This document shows, piece after piece, positions 1 through 5,771 of a stretch of 7,739 nucleotides of DNA. The position numbers and the translations under genes are program-made. Source of the DNA: CAZFPN01 sp044370655 (lineage in GTDB: Bacteria > Pseudomonadota > Alphaproteobacteria > Rickettsiales > Deianiraeaceae); NCBI GenBank assembly GCA_044370655.1, contig JBILVD010000056.1:1-7739 (forward strand). The letters are read 5' to 3'. The notes beneath the pieces were generated by a model. That model did not search any database. It was not told the DNA's origin and saw only the letters and a program-made list of their open reading frames with translations. Position 1 is the first letter of the stretch; every line of letters starts with the position of its first letter.

Positions 1-25
1 GCTATAAAATTTTCTTAAATAAATT

Positions 26-40
26 GGCAATTATATACTT
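26..40 (+). repeat. Near-copy of element terminal repeat
   Basis: GGCAATTATATACTT matches the outer 15 bases of the left terminal inverted repeat at 4851-4865 (GGTAATTATATACTT) at 14 of 15 positions. The match stops there: the inner part of the terminal repeat is not conserved, and no opposite end is visible in the window. It could mark the end of a related element or solo remnant. In sequence this AT-rich a chance match cannot be excluded. Confidence 0.35.
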
Positions 41-67
41 AGGACTTGCTAAATAATTATAGATATT

Positions 68-124
68 AGCACTGCTAAAAACAAATAGATAAAGCAAGAT
101 GCTTATTAAATATCAAGCGTAAGC
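68..124 (+). repeat. Inverted repeat copy A (pairs with 216-262)
   Basis: Read on the plus strand, this copy aligns with the minus strand of 262-216. Twelve bases are identical at 68-79 versus 262-251. After an equal four-base gap, AATAGA at 84-89 matches 246-241, and 15 of 17 bases match at 108-124 versus 232-216. The intervening segment is 10 bases longer here and contains a hairpin at 92-104 (AAGCA-AGA-TGCTT), as if a small palindrome had been gained. The pattern suggests two diverged copies of one dispersed repeat in opposite orientation. Confidence 0.55.
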
Positions 125-203
125 TTGCTATTATCAATCTTGAGATTTGCTATATCTTTTTGTTCTTCTATTAAATCTTGCAAGATAATGTCTTATTATA
201 ATT

Positions 204-231
204 AATATCAATATAGCTTGCGATTGATATT
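204..231 (-). terminator. Possible weak hairpin after nadD
   Basis: A perfect 9-bp stem (AATATCAAT at 204-212 pairing with ATTGATATT at 223-231) with a 10-base loop lies directly after the nadD stop codon on the minus strand. It is in the right place for a 3' end signal, but the stem is almost all A-U and no U-tract follows. It also overlaps repeat copy B, so it may be only a by-product of the repeat. Confidence 0.25.
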
Positions 232-262
232 TTGTTAATGTCTATTAAAATTTAGCAGTGCT
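216..262 (-). repeat. Inverted repeat copy B, runs into the 3' end of nadD
   Basis: This is the partner of the repeat at 68-124. It spans the last eight codons of nadD, its stop codon (235-237) and about 19 bases beyond. Because the similarity crosses the stop codon, the shared sequence is a DNA repeat rather than a duplicated protein end. The plus-strand copy at 69-92 reads ALLKTNR-stop where nadD reads ALLNFNRH-stop. Confidence 0.55.
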
Positions 263-804
263 TTTTTTTTCCAGTCTAAACCTAAATTATTTCTTATTTG
301 GGTTGAGGATACATCAAACATTTTGCTCCAAATTACGATTGGTTTGTATTTAATTGCAGACTTTGAACGCAAATTCTTGTGAACTCCCTTCCTTGCAAAA
401 ACGACGAGTTGCATTTTTTTTGCCATAAAATCTGCCCCTCTCCATTTGTGAAATGAAGCTAGGCTATCAGAGCCCATAATCCAAAATAATTTAGAGGAGT
501 AAAAGGTTTTTAGGGCTTTTTTTGTTGTTTCGATTGTTTCAAAACTCTTTAAATCACTTTCAAAATCTACCACTTCCTCAATTTTGGGGGAGATGATTTT
601 GTTACACATTTCCATTCTCACTTTTTGCGGAAGGTAGTCTTGACCTTTTTTAAAAGGATTTTCAGGCACTACTAACCAAAGTATTTTTGAAAGCTTGAGT
701 GTTTTGAATACAATTCTTGAAACTCCAATATGCCCGAAATGAGGTGGATTGAAGCTACCTCCGAATAGTCCTATTCTTCTTAAGAAAGTAGCTTTATATC
801 TCAT
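235..804 (-). CDS. nadD: Nicotinate-nucleotide adenylyltransferase NadD
   Basis: This cytosolic enzyme transfers AMP from ATP to nicotinate mononucleotide, giving deamido-NAD, the penultimate step of NAD synthesis. The protein has 189 residues. The nucleotidyltransferase signature GGSFNPPHFGH is at 15-25, WIMGSDSLASFHKWRG in the middle matches the family's substrate-binding segment, and SSTQIRNN at 166-173 is the usual C-terminal ATP-binding motif. Only 16 residues follow this motif, fewer than I expect for the family, and the last eight come from a DNA repeat, so the C-terminal helix may have been replaced or clipped. The start ATG overlaps the infA stop as ATGA. The infA end supplies an AAGG ribosome binding site about nine bases upstream, which implies coupled translation. 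It is the last gene of the pdhB-infA-nadD cluster. Confidence 0.93.
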   Translation of the reverse strand: MRYKATFLRRIGLFGGSFNPPHFGHIGVSRIVFKTLKLSKILWLVVPENPFKKGQDYLPQKVRMEMCNKIISPKIEEVVDFESDLKSFETIETTKKALKTFYSSKLFWIMGSDSLASFHKWRGADFMAKKMQLVVFARKGVHKNLRSKSAIKYKPIVIWSKMFDVSSTQIRNNLGLDWKKKALLNFNRH

Positions 805-1097
805 TTTTTTTGCCTTTTTTGATTTTTTGCACCTTGGGAGCGATAGTCTTCTTTTTTATCATCCAACCTTCTTGCAACTCTGCCGAAGTTGAGATCATAC
901 TTGCTAATTTCAATAAGAACTTTGTCAAGGACGGAAATTCTAATTCTCTTCTTCCTAAGTCTACCTGAACCTTTTGCCATCATCACTACTCCGTTTTCAA
1001 GCCTAACTCTGAAAATGAAGTCTGGTAAAATTTCTTCCACTACTCCTTTTACTTCAATTAATCCTTTTTCTTCGTTTAAGGTTATATTATCATCCAT
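801..1097 (-). CDS. infA: Translation initiation factor IF-1 (extended, divergent)
   Basis: IF-1 binds the A site of the 30S subunit during initiation. The protein has 98 residues, against about 72 for typical IF-1. The OB-fold core spans about 12-78, with FRVRLENG, GRLRKKRIRI and the YDLNFGRVARR end segment all lining up with the family. The extra length is an acidic N-terminal dozen residues and a charged, lysine-rich tail of about 20 residues. The usual HTAG or HTSG before the RKxRIR stretch reads KGSG here. The gene begins one base after the pdhB stop (TAA-T-ATG) without a visible Shine-Dalgarno sequence, and its TGA overlaps the nadD start, so expression probably depends on coupling. Sitting between pdhB and nadD is unusual; I would expect infA near maf or ribosomal genes. 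A second, more canonical infA elsewhere is possible. Confidence 0.87.
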   Translation of the reverse strand: MDDNITLNEEKGLIEVKGVVEEILPDFIFRVRLENGVVMMAKGSGRLRKKRIRISVLDKVLIEISKYDLNFGRVARRLDDKKEDYRSQGAKNQKRQKK

Positions 1098-1098
1098 A

Positions 1099-2079
1099 TT
1101 ATTTATAACAAACTTGTTTTACTTTATCAATTATTTTTGCAGTGTTTGGGAGACACTCTTTTTCAAGATTGGAAGCATATGGAAGTGGCACATCTTCTGC
1201 TGTTACTCTTAAAACTGGAGCATCTAGATAGTCGAACGCTTGTTCCATTAAAATTGCTGATATTTCAGATGCAACGCCTGCAAATCCCCAACCTTCCTCA
1301 ACAACTACAATTCTGTTAGTTCTTTTGACAGAATTTATGATTGCTTCGCTATCTAAAGGTTTTATTGTTCTAAGGTCAATAACTTCACAGGATATTCCTT
1401 CTTCTTCTAGTTTTTGCGATGCCTCAAGAACAAATTTCATAATGTAAGAAAAACCGACTAATGTGCAGTCTTTTCCTTCTTTAACGATTTTTGCTTTTCC
1501 TATTTCTACTTCTTCGTTGAAATCGTCTCCTACTTCTTCAGAAACTCCGTATAAAAGTTCATTTTCAAGAAAAACTATGGGGTTTTCGTCTTTTATTGCT
1601 GATTTTAAAAGAGCTTTTGTGTCTTTTGCTGTAAATGGGGCAATTACTTTAAGCCCTGGGCAGTGTGCGTACCAAGAAGCATAGCATTGAGAGTGTTGTG
1701 CCCCAACTCTTGATGCTGCTCCGTTTGGCCCCCTAAATACTATTGGGCATTTAACCTGACCACCCGACATATAAAGTGTTTTTGCGGCGGAGTTTATTAT
1801 TTGGTCTATAGCTTGCATTGCAAAATTGAATGTCATAAATTCAACTATAGGTTTTAAACCTGCAAATGCTGCCCCTACCCCAATTCCTGCAAAACCATGC
1901 TCTGTGATTGGTGTATCTATTACTCTTTCACTCCCAAATTCTTGTAAAAGACCTTGGGTTACCTTGTAAGCACCTTGATACTCTGCAACTTCTTCTCCCA
2001 TTACAAAAACTCTTTCGTCTGCTCTCATTTCTTCCGCCATTGCGTCTCTTAGAGCTTCTCTAACTGTAATTTTCTGCAT
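1099..2079 (-). CDS. pdhB: Pyruvate dehydrogenase E1 component, beta subunit
   Basis: With the alpha subunit it forms the thiamine-diphosphate E1 enzyme that decarboxylates pyruvate and passes the acetyl group to the lipoyl domain of E2, feeding the TCA cycle. The 326 residues match the length of the short alpha-rickettsial form without an N-terminal lipoyl domain. Visible signatures are [19 protein letters not shown] (27-45), the [11 protein letters not shown] segment with Glu60, [20 protein letters not shown] (81-100), [17 protein letters not shown] with His129, and the C-terminal [12 protein letters not shown] and DVPLPYA stretches of the transketolase C-terminal domain. No pdhA lies upstream; a tRNA gene does, so the E1 subunit genes are separated or pdhA is elsewhere. 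No Shine-Dalgarno sequence is evident before the ATG. The family is shared with branched-chain E1 beta, but the motifs favour the pyruvate form. Confidence 0.94.
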   Translation of the reverse strand: MQKITVREALRDAMAEEMRADERVFVMGEEVAEYQGAYKVTQGLLQEFGSERVIDTPITEHGFAGIGVGAAFAGLKPIVEFMTFNFAMQAIDQIINSAAKTLYMSGGQVKCPIVFRGPNGAASRVGAQHSQCYASWYAHCPGLKVIAPFTAKDTKALLKSAIKDENPIVFLENELLYGVSEEVGDDFNEEVEIGKAKIVKEGKDCTLVGFSYIMKFVLEASQKLEEEGISCEVIDLRTIKPLDSEAIINSVKRTNRIVVVEEGWGFAGVASEISAILMEQAFDYLDAPVLRVTAEDVPLPYASNLEKECLPNTAKIIDKVKQVCYK

Positions 2080-2100
2080 AACACTAAAAACAATAAACTT

Positions 2101-2129
2101 ATTCTCTAGCTATTTTTAATAAAAGTCAA
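2101..2129 (-). promoter_or_regulatory. Putative pdhB-infA-nadD promoter
   Basis: On the minus strand TTGACT (2129-2124) is followed 17 bases later by GAGAAT (2106-2101), 22 bases before the pdhB ATG. The -35 box matches the sigma-70 consensus at five of six bases and the -10 box at four. The predicted transcript would have a short leader of about 10-20 bases. Read-through from the tRNA gene is an alternative. Confidence 0.4.
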
Positions 2130-2161
2130 CATAATTTTAAAAAGTTTTTGAAAATTTTTGT

Positions 2162-2236
2162 TGGCTGGGGCGGAAGGATTCGAACCCTCGCATGACGGGA
2201 CCAAAACCCGCTGCCTTACCGCTTGGCTACGCCCCA
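2162..2236 (-). tRNA. tRNA-Gln (anticodon UUG)
   Basis: A complete 75-base cloverleaf with an encoded CCA tail. The acceptor stem pairs TGGGGCG (2236-2230) with CGCCCCA (2172-2166), followed by discriminator G and CCA (2164-2162). The D-stem is GCC/GGC and the anticodon stem GCGGG/CCCGT. The seven-base loop carries UUG at 2204-2202, and the T-arm has the standard TTCGAAT loop. It reads CAA and, by wobble, CAG. It lies between leuS and pdhB on the same strand and has its own strong promoter-like sequence. In Rickettsiales such a tRNA is usually first charged with Glu and then amidated by GatCAB (family knowledge). Confidence 0.97.
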
Positions 2237-2253
2237 ATATTAGATTTTTTTTA

Positions 2254-2283
2254 TATATAAAAGCTAAAGTTTTATTTTGTCAA
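2254..2283 (-). promoter_or_regulatory. Putative tRNA-Gln promoter
   Basis: A perfect -35 hexamer TTGACA (2283-2278) is followed by a TATA-rich -10 region at 2260-2254, read as TTATAT with 17-base spacing or TATATA with 18. The -10 box ends 17 bases before the first base of the tRNA, giving a leader of about 10 bases. It is the best promoter match in the window. Confidence 0.6.
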
Positions 2284-2304
2284 GCTATTTTTTTATTTTT
2301 TAAC

Positions 2305-2341
2305 AAAAAAATTTTATGATTTGCTGGAGTTTTAAGCAAAT
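2305..2341 (-). terminator. Possible intrinsic terminator of leuS
   Basis: About 40 bases after the leuS stop, the minus strand has a perfect 7-bp stem (ATTTGCT / AGCAAAT, outer limits 2341 and 2319) with a nine-base loop. Seven bases later comes a run of seven T (2311-2305). The gap between stem and T-run makes it weaker than a classical terminator, but it is the only such structure between leuS and the tRNA promoter. Confidence 0.4.
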
Positions 2342-2381
2342 TTAATATAATTTGTTAATTTTAGGTATATTTTGGTGTGTT

Positions 2382-4781
2382 TTAGGCGACAAAATTTAGT
2401 ATTTTATCTTTTATAAAAATCTCTTTTTTAATCTCCTTACCTTGTAAGTGCTTCAAAATTCCTGCCTCTTGCATTGCAATTTGCTTAACTTCCTCAAATG
2501 GCAAACCTTTTGCAACTTCAATGTTTGCACGTAATTTTCCATTAACCTGTATGGTGATTATGCAAGTTGCATCTTCCAAAAGCTTCTTTTCAATTTCTGG
2601 GAAGACTTCCGGGAAGGTGTTCACTCTTAAGTTTAAAATCTCCGCTATTTCAGAGGATAAATGTGGGGTGAATGGGTTTAACATTGCAAGTAGATAGGGG
2701 GTGAAAAATCTTGCTTCTTCCTTTGAAAGCTCAAATAAAAGATTGGAAAATTCACGAATTTTGGCGATTGCTCTGTTAAATGAGATGGTTTCTATATCTT
2801 CTTGATAGCCTTTCATTAGCTTAAAAGCTGTTTTAATATGCTTTATACTTGGTTGTTTTGCCTCAATTTTTAAGGATGATAGGAGGTTAAAAAGTTTATT
2901 TAGAAATTTGTGAGAAGCTAAAACTCCTTCCTCGCTCCATTCCATATCCCTCTCCGGTGGGTTATCTGACGCTATAAAAAACCTAGCTGTGTCTGCCCCA
3001 TACTTCTCAACTATTGTTGCTGGATCTACCACGTTTTTCTTGGATTTACTCATTTTTATACTTGTCCCAATTGTGTAAGTATTTGGTGGCATAACGCTTG
3101 CTTCTTCTGGAGTTAGCCACTTTCCTTCAAGAGTTTGGTAAGTTTTATGGCAAACCATACCTTGAGTTATCAACCTCTCAAAGGGCTCATCAAAGGGGAT
3201 TGGGTAGCCGATTTTTTTTAAAGCACGATTGAAAAATCTAGCATAAAGTAAGTGTAAAATCGCATGCTCTATTCCTCCTATATAGTCGTTTACTGGGGTT
3301 GGATTTTTAAAAGCGAAATTCTCTCCCCCCTGCCCTGAAAACCTCAGGAAATACCACGAACTTTCAAAGAATGTGTCTAGGGTGTCTGTTTCTCTTTCTG
3401 CGTTTTCACCACAAGAGGGGCACTTGGTATGCTTCCAAGTTGGGTGCTTTTTTAGGGGGTTTTCTCCTATTTTAATTGTGATGTCTTTGGGGAGGGTTAT
3501 TGGTAAATCTTCTTCTTTTACGGGAACGACTCCGCATTTAGGGCAATTGACAACAGGAATGGGGCAGCCCCAGTATCTCTGCCTTGAAACTCCCCAGTCT
3601 TTAAGCTTAAAGTTGACCTTTTTGCCAAATTTTTGCAAGCTCCTTGCTTTAGCTTCACTTGTGTTTAAGCCGTTTAAATCGCCTGAATTTATCATTATTC
3701 CTGCCCCTGTGAATGGTAAGTCTTCTTCATTTTTAATCACTCTTTTAATTGGAAGGTTGTATTTAACTGCAAATTCATGGTCTCTTTCATCGTGAGCGGG
3801 GCAACCAAACAAGGCGCCTGTTCCATAGTCCATCAATACAAAATTTGCTATATAAACGGGGATTTTCTCTTTATTTACAGGGTTGATGGCAAAAAGACCT
3901 GTAAAAAAGCCTTTCTTCTCTAGCTTGTCCATATCCTCCCCCTTAGTGCTACCTTTTTGGCATTCGTTGATGAAGTCTCTTGCTTCTTTTATGCTGTTTG
4001 CGATTTTATGTCCGTAAGATATAGCAAGGAATGAGGCTCCGTGTAAAGTTTCTGGTCTTGTTGTGAAAATACGGATTTTTTCCCCTGTTTCAAGTTCAAA
4101 GTCAAGTTCTACTCCTTCGCTTTTGCTTATCCAGTTTTCTTGCATCATCTTTACTTTTTCTGGCCATTTTGTTAGAGAATTTAGCCCCTCTAAAAGCTCC
4201 TCGCTAAATGCGGAAATCTTCAAAAACCATTGAGAAAGCAGGCGTTTCTCCACTATCGCTCCGCTTCTCCAACCTCTTCCATCAATTACTTGCTCGTTTG
4301 CAAGCACGGTTCCATCTACAGGGTCCCAATTCACGAGGCTCTCTTTTTTGTAGGCAATTCCTTGTTTTAAAAAGTCTATAAACATTCTTTGCTCGTGTTT
4401 GTAGTAATTTGGAAGGCAGGAAGTTTCCTCCTTCTCCCAGTTGAATGAAAAGCCGATTTTTTTTAGTGCCTCCTTCATTCCTGATATATTTTCTAGCGTC
4501 CATTTTTCAGGGTGTAATCCCTTTTCAATCGCTGCATTCTCGGCAGGTAGACCGAAGGCGTCCCATCCCATGGGGTGAAGCACTTTAAAGCCTTTCATTG
4601 TTTTGAAGCGGGCTATAACGTCTCCTAAAAGATAGTTCCGCAAGTGCCCCATATGAAGCTTACCAGAAGGATAAGGCCACATTGAAAGCACGAAATAGTT
4701 TGCATCTTTCACATTAAAAATGCCTGATTTTTCCCAATTTTCTTGCCATTTTTGCTCTATTTTTGCAAAGTCGTATTTCAT
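2382..4781 (-). CDS. leuS: Leucyl-tRNA synthetase
   Basis: A class I synthetase that charges tRNA-Leu with leucine in the cytosol. From the ATG chosen here it has 799 residues, somewhat shorter than the roughly 860 of E. coli. In order: the ATP-binding HMGH at 43-46 within PYPSGKLHMGHLRNY; a CP1 editing domain with the threonine-rich TTRPETLHGASF and the conserved GCPAHDERDHEFA; a zinc domain with cysteines near 413, 416, 454 and 457; ETDTLDTFFESSWY; KMSKS at 576-580; the anticodon-binding helices; and a C-terminal VNGKLRANIEV domain. The usual NWIGKSEG reads NWISKSEG, and the editing loop has His in TLHG where Phe or Met is common. A TTG at 4790 would add three residues, but the ATG at 4781 fits family starts (MKYDF...) better. 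No clear Shine-Dalgarno sequence is seen. Confidence 0.96.
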   Translation of the reverse strand: MKYDFAKIEQKWQENWEKSGIFNVKDANYFVLSMWPYPSGKLHMGHLRNYLLGDVIARFKTMKGFKVLHPMGWDAFGLPAENAAIEKGLHPEKWTLENISGMKEALKKIGFSFNWEKEETSCLPNYYKHEQRMFIDFLKQGIAYKKESLVNWDPVDGTVLANEQVIDGRGWRSGAIVEKRLLSQWFLKISAFSEELLEGLNSLTKWPEKVKMMQENWISKSEGVELDFELETGEKIRIFTTRPETLHGASFLAISYGHKIANSIKEARDFINECQKGSTKGEDMDKLEKKGFFTGLFAINPVNKEKIPVYIANFVLMDYGTGALFGCPAHDERDHEFAVKYNLPIKRVIKNEEDLPFTGAGIMINSGDLNGLNTSEAKARSLQKFGKKVNFKLKDWGVSRQRYWGCPIPVVNCPKCGVVPVKEEDLPITLPKDITIKIGENPLKKHPTWKHTKCPSCGENAERETDTLDTFFESSWYFLRFSGQGGENFAFKNPTPVNDYIGGIEHAILHLLYARFFNRALKKIGYPIPFDEPFERLITQGMVCHKTYQTLEGKWLTPEEASVMPPNTYTIGTSIKMSKSKKNVVDPATIVEKYGADTARFFIASDNPPERDMEWSEEGVLASHKFLNKLFNLLSSLKIEAKQPSIKHIKTAFKLMKGYQEDIETISFNRAIAKIREFSNLLFELSKEEARFFTPYLLAMLNPFTPHLSSEIAEILNLRVNTFPEVFPEIEKKLLEDATCIITIQVNGKLRANIEVAKGLPFEEVKQIAMQEAGILKHLQGKEIKKEIFIKDKILNFVA

Positions 4782-4801
4782 AGAACGCAATTAAATAAGT
4801 T

Positions 4802-4829
4802 ATGATAAAGGGAAAAGAATTTTTTGCAA
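4802..4829 (-). promoter_or_regulatory. Putative leuS promoter
   Basis: On the minus strand TTGCAA (4829-4824) and TATCAT (4807-4802) are separated by 16 bases, 20 bases before the leuS ATG. The -10 box matches consensus at five of six bases and the -35 box at four. The promoter ends just 13 bases inside the target repeat of the neighbouring insertion, so the insertion would have left it intact. Confidence 0.4.
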
Positions 4830-4842
4830 GTGAATTTTTGTA

Positions 4843-4850
4843 TTATTTTT
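4843..4850 (+). repeat. Left copy of putative 8-bp target site duplication
   Basis: TTATTTTT directly abuts the left terminal repeat, and the same eight bases follow the right terminal repeat at 5749-5756. The sequence is low in complexity, but its exact position on both borders is what a transposition duplication predicts. Confidence 0.55.
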
Positions 4851-4875
4851 GGTAATTATATACTTTGTTAACCAA
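4851..4875 (+). repeat. Left terminal inverted repeat
   Basis: Twenty-five bases that are the exact reverse complement of 5724-5748. The identity ends sharply at the outer border; inward, matching drops to three of the next five bases. Confidence 0.8.
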
Positions 4876-4894
4876 AAACCTTATAATGATATTA

Positions 4895-4928
4895 TATAGT
4901 ATAGTAAATAATCAATCATTATACTATA
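4895..4928. repeat. Subterminal hairpin in element
   Basis: TATAGTATA at 4895-4903 pairs with TATACTATA at 4920-4928 over nine bases with a 16-base loop. An alternative pairing of ATAATGAT (4883-4890) with ATCATTAT (4915-4922) uses the same right side. It may be a structural end signal of the element or part of a promoter region for the plus-strand remnant. Confidence 0.35.
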
Positions 4929-5112
4929 AAAAACAATGAAACAGAATTTTTAAAAGAATTAACTCAGTTATCTTTTAAATATAATCTTATAATCCGTAAA
5001 AGTATTGATGGATATCCCGTTCTAGTTGAATTAGAAAGAGATGATAATTGGGAAGGGCAATATACAATATATTGTATATGAAGTCTTAGATGGACTTAGA
5101 TACAGTAATTAA
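4926..5112 (+). pseudogene. Decayed short reading frame in the element, unknown function
   Basis: The frame is open from 4908 and reads protein-like text, including FLKELTQLSFKYNLIIRK and GYPVLVELERDDNWEGQYTI, before TGA at 5079-5081. A shift of one base near 5074 restores an open frame reading VYEVLDGLRYSN and ending in TAA at 5110-5112. The first frame has no ATG, GTG or TTG at its head; ATA at 4926, followed by KNNETEF, could be a mutated ATG. The break falls inside a perfect 20-bp palindrome (5060-5079). The predicted original product is about 60 residues and mostly soluble. I do not recognise the family. The stop overlaps that of the opposing pseudogene, so the two were convergent neighbours in one unit. 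Confidence 0.45.
5060..5079. repeat. Perfect 20-bp palindrome
   Basis: ATATACAATATATTGTAT plus its last two bases AT form a perfect self-complementary 20-mer. It lies at the point where the plus-strand reading frame breaks, so it may have arisen by a quasipalindrome-templated mutation that caused the frameshift. It could also be an operator-like dyad. Confidence 0.6.
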
Positions 5113-5591
5113 GCCAACTTAATGCTAAGCCCTGAATTTGAACCAGCTGGTAATCTAAGAAAGGTATCAATTCCTATATTGCTGCGTAAATCTTGCAATA
5201 AAGTTTTTGCTAAAACGGTCATTCCTATTTTTTCCTCCGAATTAGGTCTTGGATTTATTGAATACTTTGCTCTATATACTACAATAGAGTAATTGTTATT
5301 TATAGCGTGTAAACACAAGCCACGCATATAAAATCTATTAAATTCACCTGAAGCAAGCATTTCATATGCATCATTTGGCATAGTTACTTTTGTAATTCCA
5401 TTTTTAACTTTTCTGTCATAATGTGAATTAAGTCTGTCATTTTTTTTAATTTGTGTAGCAAGCTATTTATCATCATACAACTCAACTGCAGTTTTCAATA
5501 GATCTGGATAATCTTGCTTACCTACATTACTTAAAAGTGGACTTAAATAAAGAGTGTCAGAAGAATTATCTGCCTCAATTTCTTGTAGCAT
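5109..5591 (-). pseudogene. Decayed gene in the element with internal TAG, unknown function
   Basis: Starting at ATG 5591, preceded by an AGGA ribosome binding site six bases upstream, the minus strand encodes 160 residues interrupted once by TAG at 5463-5465. A TGG-to-TAG change would explain it: the text reads AVELYDDK-stop-LATQIKKND, and coding character continues unbroken on both sides. The frame is open back to 5651. The downstream part contains MPNDAYEMLASGEFNRFYM, then VVYRAKYSINPRPNSEEKIG, and ends NIGIDTFLRLPAGSNSGLSI. This composition is plainly protein-like, with no membrane segment or signal peptide. It gives the impression of a conserved uncharacterised bacterial family, but I cannot name it. 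A shorter product could start at the ATG at 5381. It shows no transposase motifs, so it is probably cargo of the element. Confidence 0.6.
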
Positions 5592-5723
5592 AAGTTTCCT
5601 AACTTCGTCTATTAGGTTTGAAAAGGTAAATGACGTTGTGAAAATAAAAAATTAATGTAAGAAAGGTATAATTTTTTCAAACGCCTTTTCAACGATTTTA
5701 AGAAAAAAGTTGAAAATAGATTC

Positions 5724-5748
5724 TTGGTTAACAAAGTATATAATTACC
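5724..5748 (-). repeat. Right terminal inverted repeat
   Basis: The exact reverse complement of 4851-4875, followed immediately by the second copy of TTATTTTT. Just inside it, TTTTCAAC (5686-5693) pairs with GTTGAAAA (5709-5716) as a subterminal hairpin. Confidence 0.8.
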
Positions 5749-5756
5749 TTATTTTT
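5749..5756 (+). repeat. Right copy of putative 8-bp target site duplication
   Basis: TTATTTTT immediately outside the right terminal repeat, identical to 4843-4850. It lies 15 bases from the end of fdxA, so the element landed in the fdxA-leuS spacer without cutting either gene. Confidence 0.55.
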
Positions 5757-5771
5757 TTGTAAAATAAGTCC

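Larger units (their letters stand above)
1..234. other. Gene-free region downstream of nadD, repeat-rich
   Basis: No reading frame of convincing length or composition is visible on either strand. The stretch is very AT-rich and holds a near-copy of the mobile-element terminal repeat (26-40), one arm of an inverted repeat pair (68-124), a perfect 12-bp palindrome ATCTTGCAAGAT (175-186), and small hairpins at 92-104, 114-127 and 204-231. The motif CTTGC or its complement recurs many times. It may be a graveyard of small palindromic elements between nadD and whatever lies left of the window. Confidence 0.6.
4851..5748. mobile_element. 898-bp element with perfect 25-bp terminal inverted repeats
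   Basis: The two ends, 4851-4875 and 5724-5748, are perfect inverted repeats of 25 bases starting GGTAATTATATACTT, with an embedded GTTAAC. Both are bordered by the direct repeat TTATTTTT. Together these are hallmarks of a transposed DNA segment. Inside are two convergent broken reading frames, subterminal hairpins at 4895-4928 and 5686-5716, and a 20-bp palindrome, but nothing resembling a DDE or HUH transposase. It is therefore best read as a non-autonomous or passenger-carrying element moved by an enzyme encoded elsewhere. It separates leuS from fdxA; removing it with one target repeat would leave about 85 bases between them. I cannot assign an IS family. Confidence 0.72.

Noticed and set aside
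175..186. Palindrome ATCTTGCAAGAT as a specific operator
   Set aside because: There is no gene start nearby, and CTTGC-type palindromes recur across this repeat-rich stretch, so no regulator can be argued.
889..1212. Plus-strand open frames over infA and pdhB (also 1137-1319 and 1463-1684)
   Set aside because: They are antisense to clearly conserved genes and show no family motifs; their openness follows from the AT-rich coding strand.
3373..3795. Plus-strand 140-codon open frame inside leuS
   Set aside because: It is fully antisense to the conserved zinc and editing regions of LeuRS and has no independent support.
4282..4503. Minus-strand second frame inside leuS
   Set aside because: It is an out-of-frame shadow of the leuS N-terminal region, which reads through correctly in its own frame.
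5463..5465. TAG in the element gene as a recoded sense codon or suppressed stop
   Set aside because: No intact gene in the window has an internal TAG and no recoding structure is seen; pseudogene decay, matching the broken neighbour, is simpler.
5750..5771. AT-only hairpin after fdxA (CTTATTTT / AAAATAAG) as a terminator
   Set aside because: The stem is almost all A-T, no T-run follows on the fdxA strand, and it partly consists of the target-site repeat and homopolymer runs.
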